This document shows positions 5,519-11,635 of a stretch of 13,148 nt of DNA, in pieces. The stretch spans positions 1 through 13,148 of the forward strand of contig CATPAX010000107.1 in NCBI GenBank assembly GCA_955652215.1. The letters run 5' to 3'. A program made the translations under genes and the position numbers. Source of the DNA: an uncultured Solirubrobacteraceae bacterium. GTDB taxonomy: Bacteria; Actinomycetota; Thermoleophilia; Solirubrobacterales; Solirubrobacteraceae. The first letter of the stretch is position 1, and the number at the start of each line of letters is the position of its first letter. The notes under the pieces are model-generated. The model did no database searches. It was given only the letters and a program-made list of their open reading frames with translations, and was not told the origin of the DNA.

Positions 5519-7050
5519 GAGGACACCGGCGCTTCCTGGGGGCCGACATCGCGGTGGCGGCGATAGTGGCCCTCGCGACGGTGCTGCTCGTAGTACTGGA
5601 CAGCGGCGGCGGCGGCGGCTCGAATGCTGCCGCGTCGATCACCATCGAGTCCTCCGTCAGTGGTGCGGTGATCCCACGCGGGTTCCTCGGTCTGTCGCTC
5701 GAATACACGGCGGTCGAGCCGTACGCCGGTCAGAACCCGCTGGCCCCCGATCCGGTGTTCCTGCAGCTGGTCCGCAATCTCTCACCGGGACAGCGACCCT
5801 CGCTGCGGATCGGGGGCGACACCACCGACTCGACCTGGTGGCCCGTCCCGGGTCTCTCGCCTCCGGGTGGAATCACATACTCCTTGACCGACCAGTGGCT
5901 CGCTGTCACAAGGGCGGTCGCCTCCGCGCTCCACGCACGGCTGATCCTAGGCGTAAATCTCAAGGCCGACAGCCAAGTGCTTGCCTCGAGCGAGGCACAG
6001 GCGCTGCTCAGCGGAATCGGCCGACGCTATGTCGAAGCGCTCGAGCTGGGCAACGAGCCGGCGCTGTACAGCCTGTTCACCTGGTACCGCACGGCCGACG
6101 GCCGTCGCGTCAAGGCGCGCGGGTTGGACTACAACTTCCCGGCTTATGTCCGCGACTACACGCGGATCGCCGGGGTACTGCCGAACGTCCCGCTGGCAGG
6201 TCCGGCGCTCAACGCCTCGGGATGGATCAGCGGTCTCGGGCAGTTCCTGGCCGCACAGCCGCGCGTGAGAATCGCGACGGTCCATAAGTATCCCCTCCAG
6301 CTGTGCTTCATTCCCCTTTCGTCGCCGCAGTATCCGACGGTGCCGCATCTGCTCGATAGGAGCTCGTCCGCAGGCCTCGCCAAGTTCCTCGCCCCGTTCA
6401 TAGCGACGGCTCACGCGCGAGGCGTTCCGTTCCGCCTTGACGAAACGAACAGTGTTGCCTGCGGGGCAGTCCCAGCTGTCAGCAGGACCTTTGCTGCGGC
6501 CCTCTGGTCGCTTGATGCGCTGTTCGCCCTTGCCCGCGCTGGAGTCGACGCGGTCAATTTTCACACTTTTCCGGCCGCGGGATATAACCTGTTCTCGTTC
6601 ACTCGGGTGCACGGGCACTGGAGCGCATCGGTCGCTCCCATGTACTACGGCCTACAGATGTTCGCCCAAGCTTCCCCCGTGGGCGCGCGGCTGCTGACCG
6701 TTTCCGGGGGCCAGCCTGGATGGTTGCGCAGCTGGGCGACACGGTCGCGCGCCGGCACGATTCGGGTCGTGCTGATCAACGTGGGGCAGGACCAACACCC
6801 GGTCACGGTGTCGATCGGGGGATCACCCGTCAAGGCCACTCTCATACGGCTGACAGCGCCGGGTGTCGGCGCTACGAGTGGAATCACCCTTGGGGGGCGG
6901 AGTATGGGTGCGGAGACCCGCACCGGCCGGCTGGCCGGATCATTCGTGCGTTTTTCCCTCGCACCGCGGAGCGGCAGCTACGTCGTGTCCATGCCCCCGT
7001 ACAGCGCCGCCATGATGACCATCAGTGTGAGTGGCGATGGACGCAGCTGA
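5515..7050 (+). CDS. Membrane-anchored glycoside hydrolase, GH79 (heparanase/beta-glucuronidase) family
   Basis: 511-residue predicted glycoside hydrolase of the GH79 type, which acts on beta-glucuronides or similar sugars with a retaining mechanism. One N-terminal hydrophobic helix (about residues 11-28, after a basic VRGHRRF) is followed by DSGGGGGSNAAAS, a glycine-rich linker, so the enzyme is probably tethered outside the membrane or exported. Family landmarks: FLGLSLEYTA (57-66), RIGGDTTDSTWW (98-109), the acid/base Glu in LELGNEPALYS (E181), HKYPLQLC (257-264), the nucleophile Glu in FRLDETNS (E310), and a C-terminal beta-domain with VVLINVGQ. Starting at GTG 5515 gives a GTGA overlap with the fumarylacetoacetase stop; the frame is open further upstream, but only across that gene. 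The exact substrate cannot be read from sequence. Confidence 0.85.
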   Translation: MRGHRRFLGADIAVAAIVALATVLLVVLDSGGGGGSNAAASITIESSVSGAVIPRGFLGLSLEYTAVEPYAGQNPLAPDPVFLQLVRNLSPGQRPSLRIGGDTTDSTWWPVPGLSPPGGITYSLTDQWLAVTRAVASALHARLILGVNLKADSQVLASSEAQALLSGIGRRYVEALELGNEPALYSLFTWYRTADGRRVKARGLDYNFPAYVRDYTRIAGVLPNVPLAGPALNASGWISGLGQFLAAQPRVRIATVHKYPLQLCFIPLSSPQYPTVPHLLDRSSSAGLAKFLAPFIATAHARGVPFRLDETNSVACGAVPAVSRTFAAALWSLDALFALARAGVDAVNFHTFPAAGYNLFSFTRVHGHWSASVAPMYYGLQMFAQASPVGARLLTVSGGQPGWLRSWATRSRAGTIRVVLINVGQDQHPVTVSIGGSPVKATLIRLTAPGVGATSGITLGGRSMGAETRTGRLAGSFVRFSLAPRSGSYVVSMPPYSAAMMTISVSGDGRS

Positions 7051-7066
7051 TCGAGGGGTTCCCCCG

Positions 7067-8044
7067 ATGGCCCGCGACGCCCACCAGGCGATGATGGCCT
7101 CGGCCGAGGAGCCGCCCTTCGAGCAGGAGCTGGCGGCGGTCTGGGGAGAACAGTGGGGTGCCCACGACGAGGTCGGCCTCCTGCGCCGCGTCCTGATGCG
7201 CCGCCCCGGGCCCGAGCTCGAGCAGATAAGCGGTGATGCCTATGACGAGCGCGCAGGTGCGCTCGTCGACCCCGAAGGCGACTGGTACTGGACGGGTCGC
7301 GAGGAGCCGGACCTTGAGCGCGTGGCGCTGCAGCACGCGGGCCTCGTTGCGGTGCTTCGCGAGCAGGGAGTGGATGTGACTGTCGCCGAGCCGCTCGGCG
7401 GCCGGTTCGTCAAGTCCGTCTATGTCCGGGACCCGCTCGTCACTGTGCCCGGTGGGGCGGTGATTGCCCGCATGGGCGTTCGCATGCGGCGAGGTGAGGA
7501 GCCTGCCACCACCCGTCTCATCGCCGAGCTCGGGATGCCGATCCTCGGCACGATCACCGGAACGGGGACGGTGGAAGGGGGCTCGTTCGTAAAGCTCCGC
7601 TCAGGGCTTGCCGCCTATGGCGTCTCGATCCGCTGTAACCGTGAGGGCGCGCTCCAGCTCGAGCAGATCCTCGGGCACATAGGCTGGCGCCTCCTGCTCG
7701 TGCCGATCGCCGGATACTCGATTCACCTCGATCTCCATCTCGCGATGGTCGACCGCCACAAGGCGCTCGTCGATGCCGAGCATCTCCCGTACGAGTTCCT
7801 GCAGACTCTCCGCGCCGAGGGGTTCGAGCTGATCGACGCGGCCGCCGATGAGCATTGGGCACTGAACGCGCTTTGCCTCAGCCCCGGCCGCGTGCTTATG
7901 TCGTCCGACGCTCCACGGACGGCGGAGGTCCTCGACCGAGCGGGCGTCGAGGTGATCACCGTCGAATACGACGAGATTCATAAGAACGGCGGCGGGGTGC
8001 ACTGCTCCACGATCGAGCTGGTCCGCGATCCCACAGGGTCTTGA
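7067..8044 (+). CDS. Amidinotransferase/arginine deiminase-superfamily protein (guanidino-modifying enzyme)
   Basis: 325-residue pentein-fold protein related to dimethylarginine dimethylaminohydrolase, arginine deiminase and amidinotransferases, which attack a guanidino carbon through a Cys thiolate. The catalytic set is present: Asp in VYVRDPLV (D122), Glu in VEGGSF (E170), His and Asp in IHLDLHLAMVD (H220, D222), and the nucleophile in NGGGVHCSTIEL (C313). The usual EGGD motif reads EGGS here, so substrate binding may differ from arginine deiminase. I chose ATG 7067 because GAGGGG lies 8 bp upstream; a GTG at 7031 or ATG at 7037 would add 10-12 residues and overlap the GH79 gene. It ends the five-gene operon. 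Substrate and product are unknown. Confidence 0.85.
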   Translation: MARDAHQAMMASAEEPPFEQELAAVWGEQWGAHDEVGLLRRVLMRRPGPELEQISGDAYDERAGALVDPEGDWYWTGREEPDLERVALQHAGLVAVLREQGVDVTVAEPLGGRFVKSVYVRDPLVTVPGGAVIARMGVRMRRGEEPATTRLIAELGMPILGTITGTGTVEGGSFVKLRSGLAAYGVSIRCNREGALQLEQILGHIGWRLLLVPIAGYSIHLDLHLAMVDRHKALVDAEHLPYEFLQTLRAEGFELIDAAADEHWALNALCLSPGRVLMSSDAPRTAEVLDRAGVEVITVEYDEIHKNGGGVHCSTIELVRDPTGS

Positions 8045-8080
8045 CCGCGCTGAGCGGGGCGGGCGATTGGCTATTTTCTT

Positions 8081-8496
8081 GTGCCGGGCGACTCCCGCCT
8101 CCTGACGTTCACGCGGGCCGGACGCCTCGACCAGGCGGGCGAGCTGATTTCGGTCGTGCAAAGGCTGTCGCTGGCACGGTCGCTGTCCGAGGTGCAGACG
8201 ATCGTTGCCCGAGCAGCGCGACGCATGACGGGTGCCGACGGCGCCACATTCGTCATGCGCGACAGCGACGCCGTTCTGCTGAAGCCGGGAAGACTCTCCG
8301 CCCCTGAGTTCGAGCAGGTCAAGAAGCACCCGCGCGCTGGCGCGGCGATCCTGACGGGAAGCGCTTCGGAGGTTCTGCAGCTCGCGGAAGAGGTCGCCTG
8401 TACACACCACGAATAGTGGACGGCAGCGGCTACCCGGACGGGCTCGAGACAGAAGAGATCCCGATCAGCGGACGAATCGTGGCGCTCGCGGATGTC
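8081..8496 (+). pseudogene. Remnant of a GAF/HD-GYP cyclic-di-GMP phosphodiesterase-type regulator
   Basis: Starting at GTG 8081, the sequence reads as the beginning of a GAF sensor domain (LISVVQRLSLARSLSEV, then ARRMTGADGATFVMRDSD). It jumps in frame at about 8270 into the late part of an HD-GYP domain (VLLKPGRLSAPEFEQVKKH, then QLAEEVACTHHE). Most of the GAF domain and the HD metal-binding part are missing. A TAG at 8414 and one missing base near 8419 interrupt the GYP motif, which resumes as WDGSGYPDGLETEEIPISGR up to about 8496, where homology stops. An unrelated open stretch of 53 codons, ATG 8492 to TAG 8653 (MSLELNPGSLVELTGAW...), follows; I do not recognise it. No functional product is expected. 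The remnant begins 36 bp after the amidinotransferase stop. Confidence 0.75.
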
Positions 8497-8653
8497 CCTG
8501 GAGCTCAACCCCGGCAGCCTCGTGGAGCTGACAGGCGCCTGGCGCGAATCGGCTCCAAGCTCCGACCTGGATCTGCTCAGCGCGGCGCCCCAGCGCACGC
8601 GCAGCGATGACAACGGCTTGCCCCAGCGCGAGAGCGTACCGGCGGGCGAGTAG

Positions 8654-8827
8654 ACCTGACGCTCCGGATCAGGTTGAGCAGCAGCGGGCAAGGTGCTCCG
8701 AGAGGACCCAGTTCCGTCTGGGTCCCCTCAGAGAAGGCCAAGGAAGTGGGGGCGCAGTTCCTTGGCCGCTTCGGTAGACATTATTCCCGCCCTCTACTGA
8801 AGGCAAACGACCATTTGGCCGATTTGC
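8654..8827. ncRNA. Tandem stem-loop array, possible structured RNA or bidirectional terminator region
   Basis: The gap between the HD-GYP remnant and the convergent ferritin-like gene is tiled by inverted repeats: 8654-8659/8669-8674 (6 bp), 8676-8680/8694-8698 (5 bp), 8700-8711/8718-8729 (12 bp, one mismatch), 8736-8745/8758-8767 (10 bp, perfect), 8769-8778/8793-8802 (10 bp with one G-U as plus-strand RNA), and 8803-8807/8823-8827 (5 bp). The short ones could be chance; the three long ones are unlikely to be. The wobble pairs do not agree on a strand: the third helix is better paired as minus-strand RNA, the fifth as plus-strand RNA. Part of it is probably termination for convergent transcripts. 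A dedicated RNA is speculative, and I match no known RNA family. Confidence 0.4.
8736..8767 (-). terminator. Putative intrinsic terminator downstream of the ferritin-like gene
   Basis: A perfect 10-bp stem GGCCAAGGAA/TTCCTTGGCC with a 12-nt loop. Read on the minus strand it lies about 70 bp past the stop of the ferritin-like gene and is followed by TTCTCT, a short pyrimidine tract. The tract is weak, so termination efficiency is uncertain. Confidence 0.45.
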
Positions 8828-8839
8828 GACGCAGTTCTC

Positions 8840-9580
8840 TCAGCCCCGCGAGCGAGCGGTCCGGCCACCTCGGCTGGAGGATCCTGCCGCGGGGCGGGCT
8901 GTTCGGCCAGTCGATGAGGCGGAGGCGGTGGCCCGGGTGCCCGCGGAGCGCTTCGATCCGCCGCCCCCCGTAGACCGCGTCGAGCCGCCCGAGCGCGCCT
9001 TCGCCTTACTGGCGGAGGAGCGCGAACGCGCGGGGCTCGCACGCTGCTCGCGCGGTATCTGGGCACGCACCAGCTCCTTTACGAGGCGAGGCATCTCGGC
9101 CTCGAGGAACTTGGCCATCCGCTCTTCATCGCGCCTGATCTCTTTCGCCAGCTTCGCGGTGTCGCGATCCCCAACCTCGTTCGCCAGGACCTCAATCCTG
9201 TTGTAGAGCGCGATCTCCACGTGCTCCTCGCGAAGCTCCTCCTGGGCGTTTCGCACGTGCGTCTCGACCTGACTGGTGAGGATTGCGCGTGCCGTCCCCA
9301 CCTGGCCCTTGAGCGCCGCGACGGCTTTGCCGGCAACCGCTCCGACAGCGCCGGTGCCCGGCACGTTCGGTCCTGGTCCGGGGGAGCCACCTAGCTTCTT
9401 GATCCTCGCCGCGACCTTGCGCTTGTGGGCCCTTGTCTCCGTGAGGTGCTGGCGCAGGCGCTTTTTATAGGACTCCTTCTTGGTCAGGCCGATGTGCTGG
9501 GCGAGGTCAGCCTCCAGCTCGGCCTCCTTCGCATGCGCTTCACTCAGCCACTCAACGAGCTTCTCGTCACGTTCATTCAT
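8840..9580 (-). CDS. Ferritin-like (DUF892/YciE-type) protein with Arg/Ser/Gly-rich C-terminal tail
   Basis: 246-residue protein. Residues ~1-178 look like a four-helix ferritin-like domain of the DUF892 (YciE/YciF) kind: helix A with EAHAKEAELEADLAQH, helix B with HLTETRAHKRKV (E48, H52), a Gly/Pro loop (GGSPGPGPNVPGTG, 64-77), helix C with EELREEHVEIALYNRIE (114-130) and helix D with EIRRDEERMAKFLE (147-160). The E/H positions could bind a di-iron centre. From about 179 to the end there is no acidic residue, but 13 Arg and 3 Lys among Ser, Gly, Ala and Thr; such tails often bind nucleic acid. The ATG at 9580 follows GGAGG with 4 nt spacing. It lies 24 bp after the Pro-rich gene, probably in one operon. 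An iron-storage or stress role with DNA association is inference. Confidence 0.75.
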   Translation of the reverse strand: MNERDEKLVEWLSEAHAKEAELEADLAQHIGLTKKESYKKRLRQHLTETRAHKRKVAARIKKLGGSPGPGPNVPGTGAVGAVAGKAVAALKGQVGTARAILTSQVETHVRNAQEELREEHVEIALYNRIEVLANEVGDRDTAKLAKEIRRDEERMAKFLEAEMPRLVKELVRAQIPREQRASPARSRSSASKAKARSGGSTRSTGGGGSKRSAGTRATASASSTGRTARPAAGSSSRGGRTARSRG

Positions 9581-9604
9581 GATGCCTCCAGGGTCGGGGG
9601 TCGG

Positions 9605-10273
9605 TCACTCCGGGCTTGTGCTGGCCGCCGCTATCCGAAGCTGGCGGTGCACCGCCTCGAGGACCGTCCGGCGATTGCGGTGAGTGCCTTCGTAGAGCTG
9701 GACGGCGGCCAGCTCCTCAGTCGTGGCCGCTGCCAGGCGGTCGATCACCTGGCGCGCTGCCATGCGGCGGTACCCCTCCCAGGGCTCGAGTACCGTGACT
9801 GAGGCTCCGGCTCCGTCCTCGGCGCCAGGCTCGGCCGACTCCAGCACTAGCTCCGGCTCTGCCGACACGTGTGTTTCCTCGCCGGTGAGGTCCGGTGGGA
9901 GAGGAGACGCCTTCGGCTCGGCCGTGGCCAGATCCTCGGCGGGCACCGTCTCCGGCGCAGGCGCGAGGTGTGGGGCGGACCTGACCTCGCCGGCCGGCCG
10001 CGGGGGCGGCGCGGGGCGTCTGGGTCGCGCTGGCGGCCTTGGTCGCGATGGCCGCGGCGCTGCCGGGGGACTCGGTGCAGTCGGTGGCTCGCGCTCGGCC
10101 TCGTCGCGCGGCTGTGTTGCCGCTTGGCGGCCCCTACGGGCGCCGATGACGGCGCCGGCCAGCTCGAAGGCCGCCTCAGCCGCGCGCCCGGTGAGCTCCT
10201 CTCCGACTCGGAGCGCCAGCTGGGTGCTCCGGAGCCAGATCCGAAACGGCAGGGTGATCAGTTCGCCGACCAT
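9605..10273 (-). CDS. Uncharacterised Pro-rich protein with amphipathic N-terminus and conserved C-terminal helical module
   Basis: 222-residue protein not assigned to a characterised family. Three parts are visible. The N-terminal ~50 residues (MVGELITLPFRIWLRSTQLA, then VGEELTGRAAEAAFELAGAV) are predicted amphipathic helix, like phasin or lipid-droplet-associated proteins. A disordered middle is first Pro/Arg-rich (PRPSRPRPPARPRRPAPPP), then acidic. The C-terminal ~60 residues (EPWEGYRRMAARQVIDRL, ELAAVQLYEGTHRNRRTVL) form a compact helical module of a kind seen in other actinobacterial hypothetical proteins. The frame is open to a TTG at 10324, but ATG 10273 begins the hydrophobic segment and has a TAGTAG box 8 bp upstream. 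The ferritin-like gene follows after 24 bp, so the two likely act together. A role at a surface such as a granule or droplet is a guess. Confidence 0.65.
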   Translation of the reverse strand: MVGELITLPFRIWLRSTQLALRVGEELTGRAAEAAFELAGAVIGARRGRQAATQPRDEAEREPPTAPSPPAAPRPSRPRPPARPRRPAPPPRPAGEVRSAPHLAPAPETVPAEDLATAEPKASPLPPDLTGEETHVSAEPELVLESAEPGAEDGAGASVTVLEPWEGYRRMAARQVIDRLAAATTEELAAVQLYEGTHRNRRTVLEAVHRQLRIAAASTSPE

Positions 10274-10387
10274 CGAGGTTGCTACTACCCGATGAGATTG
10301 AGACCAAGCGCGCACCCGCGGCAAACAGCTCCGCGACGTGCGCGCCTGGTCCGCCCGGCGGGCTCCCGACCGCCAGGGGCCTTGTGT

Positions 10388-11506
10388 CTAACGCGTCAAC
10401 GCCTGCAGCGAGTTCGCTGCCGGCCCGCTCCCGGCGTCGTCGACGAAGTAGATGCCCCGCTCTTCAGGAATCAGCGCGAGGCCGAACAGGTCGCCTGCGC
10501 CGGCGTGGACCAGCTCCTTGGTCGCGATCTGCTTGCCCTCGGGCGTTGTCTCGACGAGATTCCCGTTGGCTCCGTTGGCGCTCACGATGTCGCCGTTCGG
10601 CGCGATCATGAGCCCCAGAGGGTCAGTCAGCGCGCCCCCTACCGAGACCGTATTACCGCCGCCGCGCAGGACAGTGGTGCGGGTCAGCGCGTCAGGCACA
10701 GCCGCGATGCGGTTGTTGTTCGAGTCGGCGACGTACAGGACGCCATTGCGGCCGATGCCGACGCCGGTGGGCCCGACCACAAGCGCATTCGGGTCTGTGC
10801 GCTCGGCGAATCCGCTGGCAATCACCCGGTTGGAGGTCACAGCCGGAGCCCGCCCGCGATCGAACCTCAGGGAGATCCTGACCACCGTGCCTTCGTGGAC
10901 GGTGTTGCCGCCGGCGGCGACCGTGCCGTTGAGTACGTTGGTGACGAACAGCACTGCGCTGTCACCACGATCAACCGCGGTCATGTCCCATGGCCCATTG
11001 ATGTCCCCGCCCTTGATCGTCCCGACGACCTCACCGCGGGGGTTGAGGATCGTCAGCGCGCCGGCTCGAGCCGCGCTGCCCATTCCACCGGGCGCCGGGA
11101 GGCTGCCCACTACCACGAACCCGCTGCGGAGCGCAACTAGGGCCGTGGTGAGACCCACCGCAGGAGTGTCGGTCGGCTGCGGGACGATCGCAAATGTCGA
11201 CACCTCGCCCCGCGGCGAGATCTCGACGATGCTCGATCCAGTTCCCTGCTGGTTCTGCGAGTTGTTGAAGTTGCTGATGAGCACGTCGCCGCGAACGAGC
11301 TTGCCGTCGGTCCGTGGCACCACCGCTACGCCATACGGATTCTGATCCCCCATCGCCGGCCCACTGGCCGGGACCGCTGAGGCAAGGGTGTGGATCTCGT
11401 GAAATCGGCTGACGAATGCCTGGCTTGCTGCGGCGGAGACTGGAAGAGCCGCGGCGGCGCCAGCGGCAATTGCCGCGAGAACTGCCGCCCTGGTGAATCT
11501 GCGCAT
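10388..11506 (-). CDS. Secreted NHL-repeat beta-propeller protein (TIGR03118-like)
   Basis: 372-residue exported protein. A Sec signal peptide is clear: MRRFTR, a hydrophobic run of Ala/Leu/Val (7-22) and an Ala-rich cleavage region (PVSAAAS, around 25-28). The rest is six-bladed-propeller-like: NPYGVAVVPRTDG (56-68), DVLISNFNNSQNQQGTG (74-90), PTGVGIGRNGVLYVADSNN (246-264, a good NHL repeat) and DPLGLMIAPNGDIVSANG (295-312). The spaced G-V/D-x-N pattern resembles NHL and SMP-30-type propellers, often extracellular binding or lactonase-like proteins; no catalytic residues can be named. The ATG at 11506 follows AAAGGA at 7 nt. It is on the same strand as the Pro-rich and ferritin-like genes but 114 bp away, so it may be separate. 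Confidence 0.85.
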   Translation of the reverse strand: MRRFTRAAVLAAIAAGAAAALPVSAAASQAFVSRFHEIHTLASAVPASGPAMGDQNPYGVAVVPRTDGKLVRGDVLISNFNNSQNQQGTGSSIVEISPRGEVSTFAIVPQPTDTPAVGLTTALVALRSGFVVVGSLPAPGGMGSAARAGALTILNPRGEVVGTIKGGDINGPWDMTAVDRGDSAVLFVTNVLNGTVAAGGNTVHEGTVVRISLRFDRGRAPAVTSNRVIASGFAERTDPNALVVGPTGVGIGRNGVLYVADSNNNRIAAVPDALTRTTVLRGGGNTVSVGGALTDPLGLMIAPNGDIVSANGANGNLVETTPEGKQIATKELVHAGAGDLFGLALIPEERGIYFVDDAGSGPAANSLQALTR

Positions 11507-11635
11507 GTTGGATGTCCTTTCGGTCGCTTAACTGCACGACGCCTGGTGCGCGGCGAACCTTCCCGGCGCGCCAGACACCGGTGAGGTCATTGCGCCGCTG
11601 GACAGGCACTGGCGATGTCATAAGCTGCGGCCGTC
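11507..11635. promoter_or_regulatory. Divergent intergenic region with a promoter for the acyl-CoA synthetase
   Basis: The 129 bp between the propeller gene (minus) and the acyl-CoA synthetase gene (plus) contain TGGACA (11599-11604), a 16-nt spacer and TAAGCT (11621-11626). The predicted start site is 11633, 3 nt before GTG 11636, so the mRNA would be nearly leaderless; no Shine-Dalgarno is present for that gene. A 9-bp inverted repeat with one mismatch (11543-11551/11566-11574) lies between the two genes and could be an operator or a leader hairpin. On the minus side only the AAAGGA ribosome site is clear. Confidence 0.45.

Noticed and set aside
8654..8690. CTCCGGATCAGGTTGAGCAGCAGC loosely resembles the SRP RNA apical domain
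   Set aside because: The diagnostic tetraloop and internal loop sequence is not present, and the stems do not pair as in SRP RNA.
8803..8830. GCAAACGAC followed by an open frame (ANDHLADLR) looks like the start of a tmRNA tag
   Set aside because: The frame has no stop after a short tag, and no tRNA-Ala-like acceptor ends or pseudoknots are visible around it.
10345..10377. GC-rich imperfect palindrome (CCTGG...CCAGG) after the propeller gene, considered as a terminator
   Set aside because: The stem is short and interrupted and no T-tract follows on either strand, so I could not support it.
9869..11140. Long open frame (423 codons) on the plus strand
   Set aside because: It is antisense to the Pro-rich and propeller genes, is rich in Arg/Pro/Gly shadow sequence, and matches no family; the minus-strand genes have signal peptide, repeats and ribosome sites.
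10452..11345. 297-codon plus-strand open frame antisense to the propeller gene
   Set aside because: Low-complexity Ser/Pro/Thr translation typical of antisense to Gly/Val-rich coding sequence.
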